From Zipacnadum sp036504235 (GTDB lineage Bacteria > Armatimonadota > Zipacnadia > Zipacnadales > Zipacnadaceae), in assembly GCA_036504235.1 (NCBI GenBank), contig DASXVN010000021.1, positions 8,845 to 72,844 of the forward strand: a DNA stretch of 64,000 nucleotides, read 5' to 3'. Positions 43,269-52,380 of this stretch are shown here, in pieces (position 1 is the first letter of the stretch; every line of letters begins with the position of its first letter). Below the pieces are notes generated by a model. The model was given only the letters and a program-made list of their open reading frames with translations. It had not been told where the DNA came from and ran no database searches. The position numbers and the translations under genes were made by a program.

Positions 43269-45074
43269 ATGCAACTCGATCAACTCGGGGACAAACTGAC
43301 TCTGACCGCCGCGGCCTATGTTCTGGAATGGTGCGCGGCCGACCCCTGGTTCTGCGACGTGACCGCCGACGGGTTCACCTGGCGACTGTGCCTGGCCGCC
43401 GGGGTGCACCAGCCGGAGGCGCTCGACGCGGTGGGGGTGCCCTCCCTCGCCGGGGCCGAGACCGGCGCGGCGGAGACCGAACTGCGCTTCTCGCTGAGCT
43501 CCAGCCTGTGGCAGGAGCTGCTGCTGGTCGTGCGCTGCCGCGAGCAAGACCTGGACCTCCAGGCGGTCGTGAGCGGCGCGGGCGAGATTGAGCGCGTCTC
43601 GCTGCTGGAGGGGGTCATCCCCGAGAAACTGCCGCATCCGCGCTCGACCATGGTCGGTCTGGGCCGCACCCCTCGCCCCCTGGAGGCCTACGCGATCGCC
43701 TCCCCGGCGCGGCACCAGACGGTATTCTGCCCGCAGCCGGAGTCGTACCACCGGCCCCAGCGGCCCTTCTGGGAAGATGGACTGGTCACCGCCGCTTGCA
43801 CCTTTGGGCCCGACACCTTCAACACCTACTTCTCGCCGGGCATCTTCTGCTTCGTGCTGGGCGACGCCGCGGAGGAGCATTTCTGCGCCGTGGGCGTAGT
43901 CGCGCCGCCGGGCGAGAACCGCTACCACAGCTTCCGCTACCATGGCGGGGAGAGCTTCGGCTTCACGCTGGAGTATGACGGCATGACCGCGGTCAGCGGG
44001 CGCTGGGAGTCCCCGCGGCTGCTCCTGGGCTGGGCGCGCGACCACGAGGCGGCGCTGTGCGGCTACGTGGGCGACCTCTACGATCGGGGCTACGCGCGGC
44101 ATCCGCAGGGCCGGGGGCCGGCGTGGTGGCGCGAGCCGATCTTCTGTGGCTGGGGGCAGCAGGAGCACTGGAGCCGCTTCGGCGAGCGCGGCGGGAAGCT
44201 GGACTTCTCGACCGGCACGGCCGCCCCAGGAGCCGCCGACCTGGCCACGGAGGCCTCCTACCGGGAGATGGTGCGGCGGCTGGCGGAGGCCGATCTGCCC
44301 TACGGCACACTGATCATTGACGACCGCTGGGGGCTTTCCGAGGCGCTGCCCGAGGTGGACCCGGCCAAGTGGGACGACCTGCGCAGCTTTATCCGCGAGT
44401 TGCACGTCCGGGGCAAGAAAGTGCTGCTGTGGATGTCCTGCTGGTCTACCTTCGGCACGCCGGAGCCGTACCTGATGCGCCGCGCGGAGGGCCTGAAACC
44501 GGCGGTGGACCCCACCGCGCCGGGGTTCGCGGAGGCGCTGACCGCGCGGATCACCGAGCTGATCAGCCCGGACGGCTACGACGCGGACGGCTTCAAGCTG
44601 GACTTCACCGGCGACCTGCCGCGCGGGCATGGCTACCGCCCGCACCAGCCGCTGTGGGGCGTGGAGTTGCTGCGCTACTACGTGGAGATCATCCACCGGG
44701 CGATGAAAGCCGCCAAGCCCGACGCGATGCTGGAGACCCAGTGCGCCAATCCCTACTTCGCCGAGGTCACCGACGTGCTGCGGCTCAACGATATCTTCTT
44801 TGAAACGTTGGAGGTCAACGAGCCGATGGCCTTCCGCGCACGGATGGCCGCCATAGCCTGCCCGGAGTGGCCGCTGGACTGCGACAACGACCCCTTCGCG
44901 GACCGCGAGTCGTGGCTGAGCTACCTGCGGCTGCAGCCGGACCTGGGCATCCCCTCGCTGTACACGATCACCGACATGTCCTGGTCCGCCTCCGGCCAGG
45001 AGGTCCGACCGGAGGACCTGGCCGAGATCCGCGAACTCTGGCAGCAGTACCGCCGCGACCAGGGGCTGGGCTAG
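43269..45074 (+). CDS. Alpha-galactosidase-like glycosidase (clan GH-D / GH36-like TIM barrel)
   Basis: The product is 601 aa with no signal peptide, so it is probably cytoplasmic. The N-terminal 270 residues form a beta-sandwich region. The barrel starts near PIFCGWGQQEHWSRFG and shows strands LPYGTLIIDDRWGL, FIRELHVRGKKVLLWMSC and YDADGFKLDFTGDLPRG. The Asp of KLDFT near 452 is the likely nucleophile, as in GH36 and GH31 enzymes. MLETQCANPYFAEVTDVLRL and YTITDMSWSASGQEV complete the barrel. Substrate and family number are not certain. AAAGGTGA precedes the ATG. It is divergent from family member B and followed by a paired hairpin repeat. Confidence 0.75.
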   Translation: MQLDQLGDKLTLTAAAYVLEWCAADPWFCDVTADGFTWRLCLAAGVHQPEALDAVGVPSLAGAETGAAETELRFSLSSSLWQELLLVVRCREQDLDLQAVVSGAGEIERVSLLEGVIPEKLPHPRSTMVGLGRTPRPLEAYAIASPARHQTVFCPQPESYHRPQRPFWEDGLVTAACTFGPDTFNTYFSPGIFCFVLGDAAEEHFCAVGVVAPPGENRYHSFRYHGGESFGFTLEYDGMTAVSGRWESPRLLLGWARDHEAALCGYVGDLYDRGYARHPQGRGPAWWREPIFCGWGQQEHWSRFGERGGKLDFSTGTAAPGAADLATEASYREMVRRLAEADLPYGTLIIDDRWGLSEALPEVDPAKWDDLRSFIRELHVRGKKVLLWMSCWSTFGTPEPYLMRRAEGLKPAVDPTAPGFAEALTARITELISPDGYDADGFKLDFTGDLPRGHGYRPHQPLWGVELLRYYVEIIHRAMKAAKPDAMLETQCANPYFAEVTDVLRLNDIFFETLEVNEPMAFRARMAAIACPEWPLDCDNDPFADRESWLSYLRLQPDLGIPSLYTITDMSWSASGQEVRPEDLAEIRELWQQYRRDQGLG

Positions 45075-45087
45075 GGCGCGGTTCCCT

Positions 45088-45205
45088 GTAGGGGCGGAAG
45101 TTGCCCGGTCCGCCGGGCAATCTCCGCCCGCGTCCAGCGAGAACCGGGGCTTAGCGGCAGCCGCGGGCAGAGATTCGGCGCGGACGCCGAACTTCCGCCC
45201 CTACG
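45088..45205. repeat. Paired hairpin repeat, copy C (two inverted units)
   Basis: Unit C1 (45088-45132, apical stem GCCCGG/CCGGGC, loop TCCG) and inverted unit C2 (45162-45205, apical stem CGGCG/CGCCG) have the arms GTAGGGGCGGAAGTT and AATCTCCGCCCGCG. C2 has one arm substitution (GGGCAGAG for GGGCGGAG). The copy fills most of the 190-base gap between two convergent genes and may also act as a bidirectional terminator. Confidence 0.85.
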
Positions 45206-45265
45206 CGGAAACGGCTGCCTGCTCGGCCGCGAGAGGAATCTGACGCAGCCCTTGCCGACCGAGCA

Positions 45266-46999
45266 CTAGGGCGCGGCCGGCGGGCTGAGCGGGTTAGCGA
45301 ACTTCACGTCGCGACTGTCGCCGAGCAAGGCCAGCGACAGGTGGTTGCCCTGGCTGCCGGACTCCTGCTTGATCAGCAGGTCGTTCCAGCCCGCCCGCAG
45401 ATCGAGTTCCAGCCGCATCGGGGTCCGGCCGCCGCCGTGGGGGCTGTCAAGGACCTTGACCAGTTGGCCGTTGAGCCAGAGCTTGGCGTAGTAGTCCACC
45501 GTGAAGCGCACCGCGCGCGTCCCGGCCTGCGGTACCCACAGGCGCAGGGCGGCGTAGTTGCGACCCAGGAACGGCGCCCCCGTCAGCTTGCCGAAGTCCA
45601 CCCAGCGGTCCTCGCCGGGTGCGACCTGCCACCGCCGCGTCTGGCCCTCGTAGGTCAGCGGCGCGGCGGTGATACCGGCGAAGCTCTGCACCGCGGCCTC
45701 CGGCGGATAGACGGTGTTGCGGAAGGCGTCGCTGGGGTACTGGGTCGGCGCGTTGGTGGTGTCGCCGAAGGGCCCGATCCAGGCCCAGGCGCTGGCCGGC
45801 ACCGCGCGCAACTCCCAGCCCAGCAGCTCCGCGGCGGTATGCAGGCCGGCGGGGGCGAGCGCGTGCGCCGCGCCGGTTTCCCCGGCCAGCAGCAGGAAGC
45901 CGAGCCGCACCGGGCGGTAGTCCTGCGCGGGGTAGGCCAAGGTCAGCGTATGCTCGCAGGCCGGCAGGTCGCGGGCCAGGATGGTGTAGTTGTAGCCCCG
46001 GCGGTCGCTGGAGAGAATCTCCACCGGCTCTCCGCCGTCCACGCTGGCGAAGCACACCCCGTAGTCCTCACTCATCGCGTAAAACAGGCCCACGGTCGTG
46101 CCGCGGAAGGGGATGGTCATGGTGACGCCGGGCTTCTGCGGCATGACCACGGTCTGGAAGAACATATTCCACCACTCGGGGAGCGGGTTGTCCAGCTTCC
46201 AGCCCGCCTGCGGCCAGAGGGTCTGGAGATGCGCGTCGAGCAGCAGTGGCGGCGCGCTGAGCGGCCGGGGGAGGCGCGGCCGGTCCACCGGCAGTACCGG
46301 GTGCGCCTCGCGGGCCAGCTTGCGGGCCTCGCGCCGGGCGGCGTCCACGTAGGGCTGCAGGCGCTCGCCCAGGATCTTGCCATAGAAGGCCTGACCGGCC
46401 TCGGCCAGATGCACATCATCGCTGAACAACGTCTTCCAGTCCAGGTTGCCCGCGGCCAGGTACTCCTTCGCCGCTTGGTCAAGGTTCACGTCGAGCAGGC
46501 CGTAATGCGCGGCTACGCGCTGGTGGCGAGCGATATGGCCCCCTTTGCGGCTGGCGGCCTCGACGAAGAAGATCGCGGGCGGGTCCGGTAGCTGCTTGAG
46601 GCGGACCACCAGGGTCTCCATCGTGCGGATCGCGGCCTCGTCGGTCGTGCCGGTGTCATTCACCGCGCACTCCAGGAACACCAGATTCGGCTGGTAGGCG
46701 ATCACGTCCCGCTCCAGGCGGTAGACCGCCCACTCGCTGCCGGTGGCGCTCATCCCGGCGTTATGGGTGTAGACGGTGCTCTTTGGGAACTGCTCCCGCA
46801 GCCAGGCGCCAATCCAGAGATTCTCCCCGGCGCTCTGCGTGATGGAGCCGCCGACCCCGACCACCCGCAGGGGTTGCCCCAGGTGCGCCCGGACGAACAC
46901 GGGCAGCAGGTCGCCGCCGACCGCGGGGGCGGCTTGAGCTGATTGGTGAGTGACGAACAGAGCGGCCAGCAGGCCGCCGATGAACAGTAGCTGACGCAT
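45266..46999 (-). CDS. Exported SGNH/GDSL hydrolase with C-terminal beta domains
   Basis: The product is about 577 aa. The ATG at 46999 has GGAGGAACT upstream and opens the signal peptide MRQLLFIGGLLAALFVTHQS. The SGNH part (about 25-225) shows RVVGVGGSITQSAGENLW (Ser near 48), NLVFLECAVNDTGTTDE (Asn near 116) and LFSDDVHLAEAGQ (Asp/His near 197-200). The remaining 350 residues are beta-rich and end in a jelly-roll or PA14-like domain (VRFTVDYYAKLWLNGQLV, LDLRAGWNDLLIKQES) likely to bind glycan. It is divergent from family member C, with 128 bases between the two starts. Confidence 0.85.
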   Translation of the reverse strand: MRQLLFIGGLLAALFVTHQSAQAAPAVGGDLLPVFVRAHLGQPLRVVGVGGSITQSAGENLWIGAWLREQFPKSTVYTHNAGMSATGSEWAVYRLERDVIAYQPNLVFLECAVNDTGTTDEAAIRTMETLVVRLKQLPDPPAIFFVEAASRKGGHIARHQRVAAHYGLLDVNLDQAAKEYLAAGNLDWKTLFSDDVHLAEAGQAFYGKILGERLQPYVDAARREARKLAREAHPVLPVDRPRLPRPLSAPPLLLDAHLQTLWPQAGWKLDNPLPEWWNMFFQTVVMPQKPGVTMTIPFRGTTVGLFYAMSEDYGVCFASVDGGEPVEILSSDRRGYNYTILARDLPACEHTLTLAYPAQDYRPVRLGFLLLAGETGAAHALAPAGLHTAAELLGWELRAVPASAWAWIGPFGDTTNAPTQYPSDAFRNTVYPPEAAVQSFAGITAAPLTYEGQTRRWQVAPGEDRWVDFGKLTGAPFLGRNYAALRLWVPQAGTRAVRFTVDYYAKLWLNGQLVKVLDSPHGGGRTPMRLELDLRAGWNDLLIKQESGSQGNHLSLALLGDSRDVKFANPLSPPAAP

Positions 47000-47127
47000 A
47001 GTGAGTTCCTCCGGCGCATGTTTCCCACGCCAAGCCGCCCGGACCTGCAAAGGGTTTTTCGATGGCCAGGAGGAACGACCAAAGGTACGTCTTGTCCCTC
47101 ATCTTCAGCCCAAGGAGCGCACTGTTC

Positions 47128-50100
47128 ATGGTCCGATTATCTGCCATGTTGCGGAGTCTCGTCAGCCGTATCCGCCCGCTTAGCGGAGCCGCCCTGCTCT
47201 TGCTTCCCCTGCTGGCCGCCGGTCCCCTGGCCGCGCAGACGCCGCTGGTGCTGGGCCTCAGCTACGGGCGCGCCCTGGTGCGCGACGTGGAATTCCAGCA
47301 ATATGACCGCGTGATTCCCGTCTACAAGCAGAACGGGATTCAGGCTTCGCTGTTCGAGTACAGCGTCTTGCAGAACCCCGGGAACACTGAGGAGTCCATC
47401 TACCAGTCCCTCAAAGGCTACCAGGTGGTGCGCCTGCACACCCCCAACGAGGGCATCTATCGCGTGACTCCGGAAATGGAGGCGCACGCGAAGATCGCCG
47501 GCGCGGCCCTGCTGCGCTACGTGCAGGACGGCGGCGGCCTGCTGCTGCAGCCCGAGCCGGTGCGCTACGCCAACTCCGAGGACGAGAAGTACTGGAACCT
47601 GGTGCTGGCGCCGCTGGGCCTGCAGATTCTCCACGAGGGGATCTACGACCCCACCCGCAACTTCGAGGCCGGCGCGGTGGGCCGGATTCGCTTCTGGATC
47701 ACCCGCAACGTCACCCCCCACCCGGTCACCGCCGAGGTCAAGACGCTCTGCCTGCCGCAGACCTTCATGTCGATGCCGGGCGTCGCGGCGATGCAGTACA
47801 GCCCGGAGTGGCAGGTCGTCGTGCGGGGCGAGAAGGAAGCCGCCAGCTATACGACCGGCCCCGACAACAACGCGCGCTTCGAGACGCCGGGGAGCTATCC
47901 CCAGGCGCCGCCGGTGCTGGCGGTGCGGGAGCTGGGCAAGGGCCGGGTGGCCTGTCTGCCCGTGGCCACCATCTACACCGGAGCCAACTATCTCAACCCG
48001 GTCTGGGAGAACACCTTCGAGACCGCCGGCGACCGGGTGAACGGGACTCCCAGCGACGGGCTCAAGCTGGTCATGAATCTCTACCACTGGCTGGGCTCGC
48101 CCGCCGCGGCGGACCCGACCTTTGGCACCCATAAGATTCCGCCCTACCAGCCGGCGCAGTACCCGCCCACGGTGAACTGGGACACCACCAACTTCAGCGC
48201 CGTGCCCACCAGCGAAGTGCGCGGAGTTTTCGGCCTGCATTCCGCCTATAGCGATGGTAAGGGCACGGTGGCCCAGTACGCCGCCTCCGCCCAAGCTGCC
48301 GGGCTGGGCTTCATCGTCTTTTCTGACCCCCTGGAGAAGCTGACGGAGCAGAAGCTGGCGGCGCTGAAGGCCGACTGCGCCGCGGCCAGTTCGGCGGGTG
48401 CGTTCTACGCCTGCCCCGGCATTGAGTTCACCGACGGCATCGGCAATCGCTGGCTCCTCTGGGGCGAGAAGATCGCCTGGCCGGAGGCTACTTTCAAGGA
48501 CAAGATCTGGACCTACACCCAGTGGGACGGTCAACGGATCCACTTCTACGGCGAGTACATGGCCCAGTGCGGCTATCCGGGCAGCACCCTGCTGGATTAC
48601 AAGCAACTGCGCGCCAACGGGGCGCACGCCGAGAACCTGTGGTGGTTCTACCACTGCGTTCCCTATGCCTACGACCAGGGCAAACTGGTGGCCGACAACA
48701 CGCCGGACTACCTGTTCGCCCAGCGGGACCTGCGCATGCTCGCGCCGGTCTCCTTCACCCGCGTCCTGAGCCCCGACCAGATCGCGCCGGCGGCGCAGCT
48801 TTGCTGGACCGCCTTCCGCAACCTCGCCCAGGCGCAGGAGAATCTCAACACGCGCTGCTCGCAGCCCTTCTGGGCGGCCAATGTCAGCGGCCAGTACCTC
48901 AGCCAGGGGCCGCAGATTCTCGCCTGGGACGTGATGAACAACCAGATGGAGAACAACTACCTGATCACCCGCGGCTCCCAGCGGGTGCGGGCGCGTTTCG
49001 CGGTACACTCCGATGCCGGGATCGCCACGGTCATCGTCCATGACTCCGACCTGGGCGCGTTGCGCCGCTACGGGGGCGCGGGCGCGAAGGACCTGCAACG
49101 CGACTTCGAGATCGTCCAGGACAAGCAGCACAACCTGGTGTTGGAGGTCATTGACACCCAGGGCCGCCACGCCTGGTCCACGATGATGCGCGTGTACAAC
49201 TACAAGCAGGGCCTGTACCGCTGCGGCGACAACCTCAACATCCTGGGCTCGTGCAGCATGTGCTGGATTCCCGACCGCAACGGCATGGTCTCGATGGGCC
49301 GCTACTTCAACAACGGCGCCCAGTACTCCCTGGAGGGCGCCGACAGCGCCGGCCCGGTCTGCCCCACCCCGCAGTCGTGGGGCGAGGAGCAGGTGCATCT
49401 CCAGGGCGTCGGCGACTATCCCGCCAACGAGACCGTCAGCAAGCTGATGGACGTGACGCTGGGCAGCTCCAACCTGCAAATCGTCAGCGAGCGGATGCAG
49501 TTCCGCTCCGAGACCTGGGACAATCCCAACCGGCCGGGGCCGGCTATCTCCACCGTGCCCAAGGATCTGGGCCCGCTGGAGTACTTCGAGCGCACCCACA
49601 CCCTCTACTCGCCGGCGGATCGCGTAGACTTCTACACCATGTGGAACTTCGCCCGCCCCCGCGAGGGGACCCGCGACTATCAGGGCGCGCTCAACTGGCA
49701 CGAGGGCGAGATTACCTTCAAGAAGGACTGCGTGCTGACCGGCGCGGTGCCGATCCCGCTGGTGCAGATGCGCTGCCCGGTGGACCTGCAGCGCCAGTGG
49801 GGCACGCTGCTGCTCGCCACCGAGCCCGAGTCCACCCGGGTGCTCTGGTACCGCGACGCCCTGAAGCCGCCGTCCGCCCGCGGCCGCCTGCGCGCCGGCG
49901 GCTACCTCGCCAACATGACCACGCTGCTCGGCTACGAGGCCTTCCTGGCCCCGGAGGGCTCCGACTACGCCTATGAGGCCGGGCTGAACGAAGGGAACAT
50001 GGGCGGCCGGGTCATCATTGGCCTGGGCCGCGAGGGGCAGGTCGTCAAGGCCGGCACCGTCATGAAGTACCGCTTCGCCTTCGGCGAATTCGCTGACCCG

Positions 50101-50667
50101 GTCGCGGGCAGCGCGAAGCTGGAGGACACCGTGCGCGCCTTTAACCTGGGCGGCGGGCAGGCGGGCTATCCGGTGGCGATGAAGGTCGGCGCCGCCGCCG
50201 ACGCGCTGTTCTTCTTCACCGCGCAGGCCGCGGGCAACGAGGCCGTCTTCACCCTGGGGCCGCGCGCCACGATGATTGATCTGCCGATCCGCGTGCGGGG
50301 CCTGCAGGACAACGGCTGCGCCGCGGTATTCAGCACCAAGCGGCCCTGGCTACGGTTCGTCTCCGTCGTGGGCGACACCGCCTATTTCCAGGAGCCGATC
50401 GAGAAGGCCAATGAGATGTGGGTGGGCAATGTCTTCGTCTGCGACAACCCCGCCGTGAAGCTGACGCTGATCGTGGACGGCCAGACGCCCGGCGCCAAGC
50501 CCCGGCTGGAGGTCCACAACCCGACCGATAAGGCCCTCACCGTGACCGTGCGCTCGCCGCAGCACACGCCGACCTTCGGGGGAATCACCGCACCGGTGAC
50601 CCTCCCCGCCGGCGACAGCGTGCGCCTGGTGGTGGAGGGCCAGACTCTGGTTCCTGCCGGGGGGTAG
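47128..50667 (+). CDS. Giant exported protein, PHP-remnant family member C
   Basis: The product is about 1179 aa. The ATG at 47128 has AAGGAG ten bases upstream; 47146 is an alternative, and both precede the signal helix LSGAALLLLPLLAAGPLAAQ. A GATase-like N-terminal region (about 40-320) contains LLRYVQDGGGLLLQPE and ends in LVMNLYHWLGSP. The PHP-like domain near 364-460 is the best preserved of the four: GLHSAYSDGKGTVAQ, FIVFSDPLEKL and CPGIEFTDGIGNRW keep one His, the SDG, an Asp and the Glu. The first His and the TDH-type His are missing. YRCGDNLNILGS lies near 698 and LEVHNPTDKALTVTV near 1129. Three genes follow at gaps of 4, 4 and 31 bases, forming an operon. Confidence 0.75.
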   Translation: MVRLSAMLRSLVSRIRPLSGAALLLLPLLAAGPLAAQTPLVLGLSYGRALVRDVEFQQYDRVIPVYKQNGIQASLFEYSVLQNPGNTEESIYQSLKGYQVVRLHTPNEGIYRVTPEMEAHAKIAGAALLRYVQDGGGLLLQPEPVRYANSEDEKYWNLVLAPLGLQILHEGIYDPTRNFEAGAVGRIRFWITRNVTPHPVTAEVKTLCLPQTFMSMPGVAAMQYSPEWQVVVRGEKEAASYTTGPDNNARFETPGSYPQAPPVLAVRELGKGRVACLPVATIYTGANYLNPVWENTFETAGDRVNGTPSDGLKLVMNLYHWLGSPAAADPTFGTHKIPPYQPAQYPPTVNWDTTNFSAVPTSEVRGVFGLHSAYSDGKGTVAQYAASAQAAGLGFIVFSDPLEKLTEQKLAALKADCAAASSAGAFYACPGIEFTDGIGNRWLLWGEKIAWPEATFKDKIWTYTQWDGQRIHFYGEYMAQCGYPGSTLLDYKQLRANGAHAENLWWFYHCVPYAYDQGKLVADNTPDYLFAQRDLRMLAPVSFTRVLSPDQIAPAAQLCWTAFRNLAQAQENLNTRCSQPFWAANVSGQYLSQGPQILAWDVMNNQMENNYLITRGSQRVRARFAVHSDAGIATVIVHDSDLGALRRYGGAGAKDLQRDFEIVQDKQHNLVLEVIDTQGRHAWSTMMRVYNYKQGLYRCGDNLNILGSCSMCWIPDRNGMVSMGRYFNNGAQYSLEGADSAGPVCPTPQSWGEEQVHLQGVGDYPANETVSKLMDVTLGSSNLQIVSERMQFRSETWDNPNRPGPAISTVPKDLGPLEYFERTHTLYSPADRVDFYTMWNFARPREGTRDYQGALNWHEGEITFKKDCVLTGAVPIPLVQMRCPVDLQRQWGTLLLATEPESTRVLWYRDALKPPSARGRLRAGGYLANMTTLLGYEAFLAPEGSDYAYEAGLNEGNMGGRVIIGLGREGQVVKAGTVMKYRFAFGEFADPVAGSAKLEDTVRAFNLGGGQAGYPVAMKVGAAADALFFFTAQAAGNEAVFTLGPRATMIDLPIRVRGLQDNGCAAVFSTKRPWLRFVSVVGDTAYFQEPIEKANEMWVGNVFVCDNPAVKLTLIVDGQTPGAKPRLEVHNPTDKALTVTVRSPQHTPTFGGITAPVTLPAGDSVRLVVEGQTLVPAGG

Positions 50668-50671
50668 ACAC

Positions 50672-51541
50672 ATGGCCGACGACGATCCGCGCCTGCGGCC
50701 CCGGACCGGGGCGACGCTGCTGCGCCTGCGGCAGGGGCACCTGGACATCGAGGTGTTCCCGCCGCTGCTGATGAAGCTCGCCGGCCTCTACCGGCCGGAC
50801 GCCGCGCGCGTCTGCGCCGAGGGCAGCGGGATTCTGCTCGACAACCTGGACCCGACGGCCCTGGAGGCGGTGGCCCGGGCGCTCCGGGAACACGGGGAGC
50901 CGTGTTTCGTGGTGCCCGCCGCGGCCCTGGTGCCGCTGCCCCCGGAGCACCCGGTGGCGCATGGGCAGATTCTGAAGGATGAGCTGGAGCTGCGCGACAC
51001 CGCCGGCAAGCCGCACGGCGGCCCCTGGAACAAGGCGATTGTCCTGGCGCTGGGCGAGCTAGTGACGGAGACGCAGCAGGTCAAGCACCGGACGGGCAGC
51101 ATCCTCAACGCGAAGATGGGATATGGCGCGATGATGGGGTCGGTCAGTGGCGGGCTGGCCCTGGGCGCCGTCCTGGGGGGAGTGGCGGCAGGCGGCGGGA
51201 CGCGGGATACCGTCACCCACACCTCGCGCGATCTGACGCTCGATCTCGTCTTTCTCGAGGCGCCGCGCCGCTACCGGATCGAATCCGGGCACTTCGACTA
51301 CAGCCTGCTTGGCGAGCAGCGCGCCGCCACCGGGGAAGCGAACCTGCGCACGCTGGCCCGCTGGTTCCTCTACACCGCGCCCCACATGGCCACCAACGTG
51401 GACCGGGAGCTACTCCTGGCCGGGCAGCGTCCGCCGCTGCCGCGCCTGCACGGACCGGGTTTTGACGGGATGGTGCGCTGGCTAATCAACCTGGTCCGCT
51501 TCCGCAAGGAGGCGGAGGCCGCCCGCGGCCAGACGGCCTGA
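50672..51541 (+). CDS. Protein of unknown function (289 aa)
   Basis: It starts 4 bases after family member C, so it is co-transcribed. There is no signal peptide. The N-terminal 100 residues (LLRLRQGHLDIEVFPPLLMK, then PCFVVPAAALVPLPP) look like a small alpha/beta domain. A glycine-rich hydrophobic segment, YGAMMGSVSGGLALGAVLGG (near 150-170), may insert in a membrane. The rest (LDLVFLEAPRRYRIESGHFD, then LGEQRAATGEANLRTLARWF) is unassigned. The gene is placed between an exported protein and an amidohydrolase, but no function can be given. Confidence 0.6.
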   Translation: MADDDPRLRPRTGATLLRLRQGHLDIEVFPPLLMKLAGLYRPDAARVCAEGSGILLDNLDPTALEAVARALREHGEPCFVVPAAALVPLPPEHPVAHGQILKDELELRDTAGKPHGGPWNKAIVLALGELVTETQQVKHRTGSILNAKMGYGAMMGSVSGGLALGAVLGGVAAGGGTRDTVTHTSRDLTLDLVFLEAPRRYRIESGHFDYSLLGEQRAATGEANLRTLARWFLYTAPHMATNVDRELLLAGQRPPLPRLHGPGFDGMVRWLINLVRFRKEAEAARGQTA

Positions 51542-51545
51542 TGAC

Positions 51546-52349
51546 ATGATTATTGACTGCCATACCCACGCCTTCGCCGACAAGATCGCGGACCGCGCGG
51601 TCGCGCAACTCATCGAGTACTACGGCCTGTCCACGAGCTTGGGCGGGCGGCTGCCCGACCTGCTGAGCCATGCCGCCGCGGCGGGGGTGGACGCGCTGAT
51701 CCTGCTAGTAGCCGCGACCCGGCCCGCCCAGGTCCGCCCGGCGCACGACTGGATTCTGTCGCTCCCCCCGGACGCCCCGGGAGCGCCACGCGTTATTCCT
51801 TTTGGCACCTTTCACCCCGGCGACCCCGACTGGCCCGCGGAGGTGGCCCGGCTGCGGGCGGCGGGGATTCGCGGGATCAAGCTGCATCCGGAGTTCCAGG
51901 GCCTAGACCTGGCCGACCCGCGCCTGGGGCCGTTTCTGGAGGAGATTCAGCGCGATTTCCTCCTGCTGGTCCACGTGGGCGACCAGCATCCCGGCGCGGA
52001 CCCGCTGAGCACCCCGGCCAAGGTGGCGCGCCTGCTGGACAACTTCCCCACCCTGCGCGTGATCGCCGCGCACCTCGGCGGATACTGCCTGTGGGAACAG
52101 GCCTGCGAGCACCTGGCTGGCCGCGAGGTGTACCTGGACACCTCCAGCGCGCTGCCCTACATTGACCCGGGGCTGCTGCGCCGGCTGGTCCGCCGTCACG
52201 ATACCGAGCGGCTGCTGTTCGGCAGCGACTACCCGCTGCGCTCGGCGGCCGAGGAGCGCCGGGAACTGGAGCGGTTGGAGTGGTTGACGGAGCGCGAGCG
52301 GGAGCGGATACTGGGGGACAACGCCCGCCGCCTGCTGGGCCTGACCTGA
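51546..52349 (+). CDS. Amidohydrolase-family metal-dependent hydrolase (Amidohydro_2 type)
   Basis: The product is 267 aa and cytoplasmic. Motifs of the TIM-barrel amidohydrolases are clear: MIIDCHTHAFADKI (H-x-H near 6-8), GIRGIKLHPEFQGLDL (His near 114), LLLVHVGDQHPG (His near 144), RVIAAHLGGYCLWE (His near 177) and LLFGSDYPLRSA (Asp near 228). The family hydrolyses C-N bonds or decarboxylates aromatic acids; the substrate is unknown. It starts 4 bases after the preceding stop and is third in the operon headed by family member C. Confidence 0.85.
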   Translation: MIIDCHTHAFADKIADRAVAQLIEYYGLSTSLGGRLPDLLSHAAAAGVDALILLVAATRPAQVRPAHDWILSLPPDAPGAPRVIPFGTFHPGDPDWPAEVARLRAAGIRGIKLHPEFQGLDLADPRLGPFLEEIQRDFLLLVHVGDQHPGADPLSTPAKVARLLDNFPTLRVIAAHLGGYCLWEQACEHLAGREVYLDTSSALPYIDPGLLRRLVRRHDTERLLFGSDYPLRSAAEERRELERLEWLTERERERILGDNARRLLGLT

Positions 52350-52380
52350 GCTGACAACCGGTCGCCGAAGGGACGCCACC

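Noticed and set aside
43107..44696. Upstream extension of the family member B frame
   Set aside because: It runs antisense through the GH-D-like gene; a signal peptide with a ribosome-binding site starts at 43106.
47137..49701. 854-codon antisense frame opposite family member C
   Set aside because: The sense strand has a signal peptide, homologous paralogues and an operon; the antisense frame has none of these.
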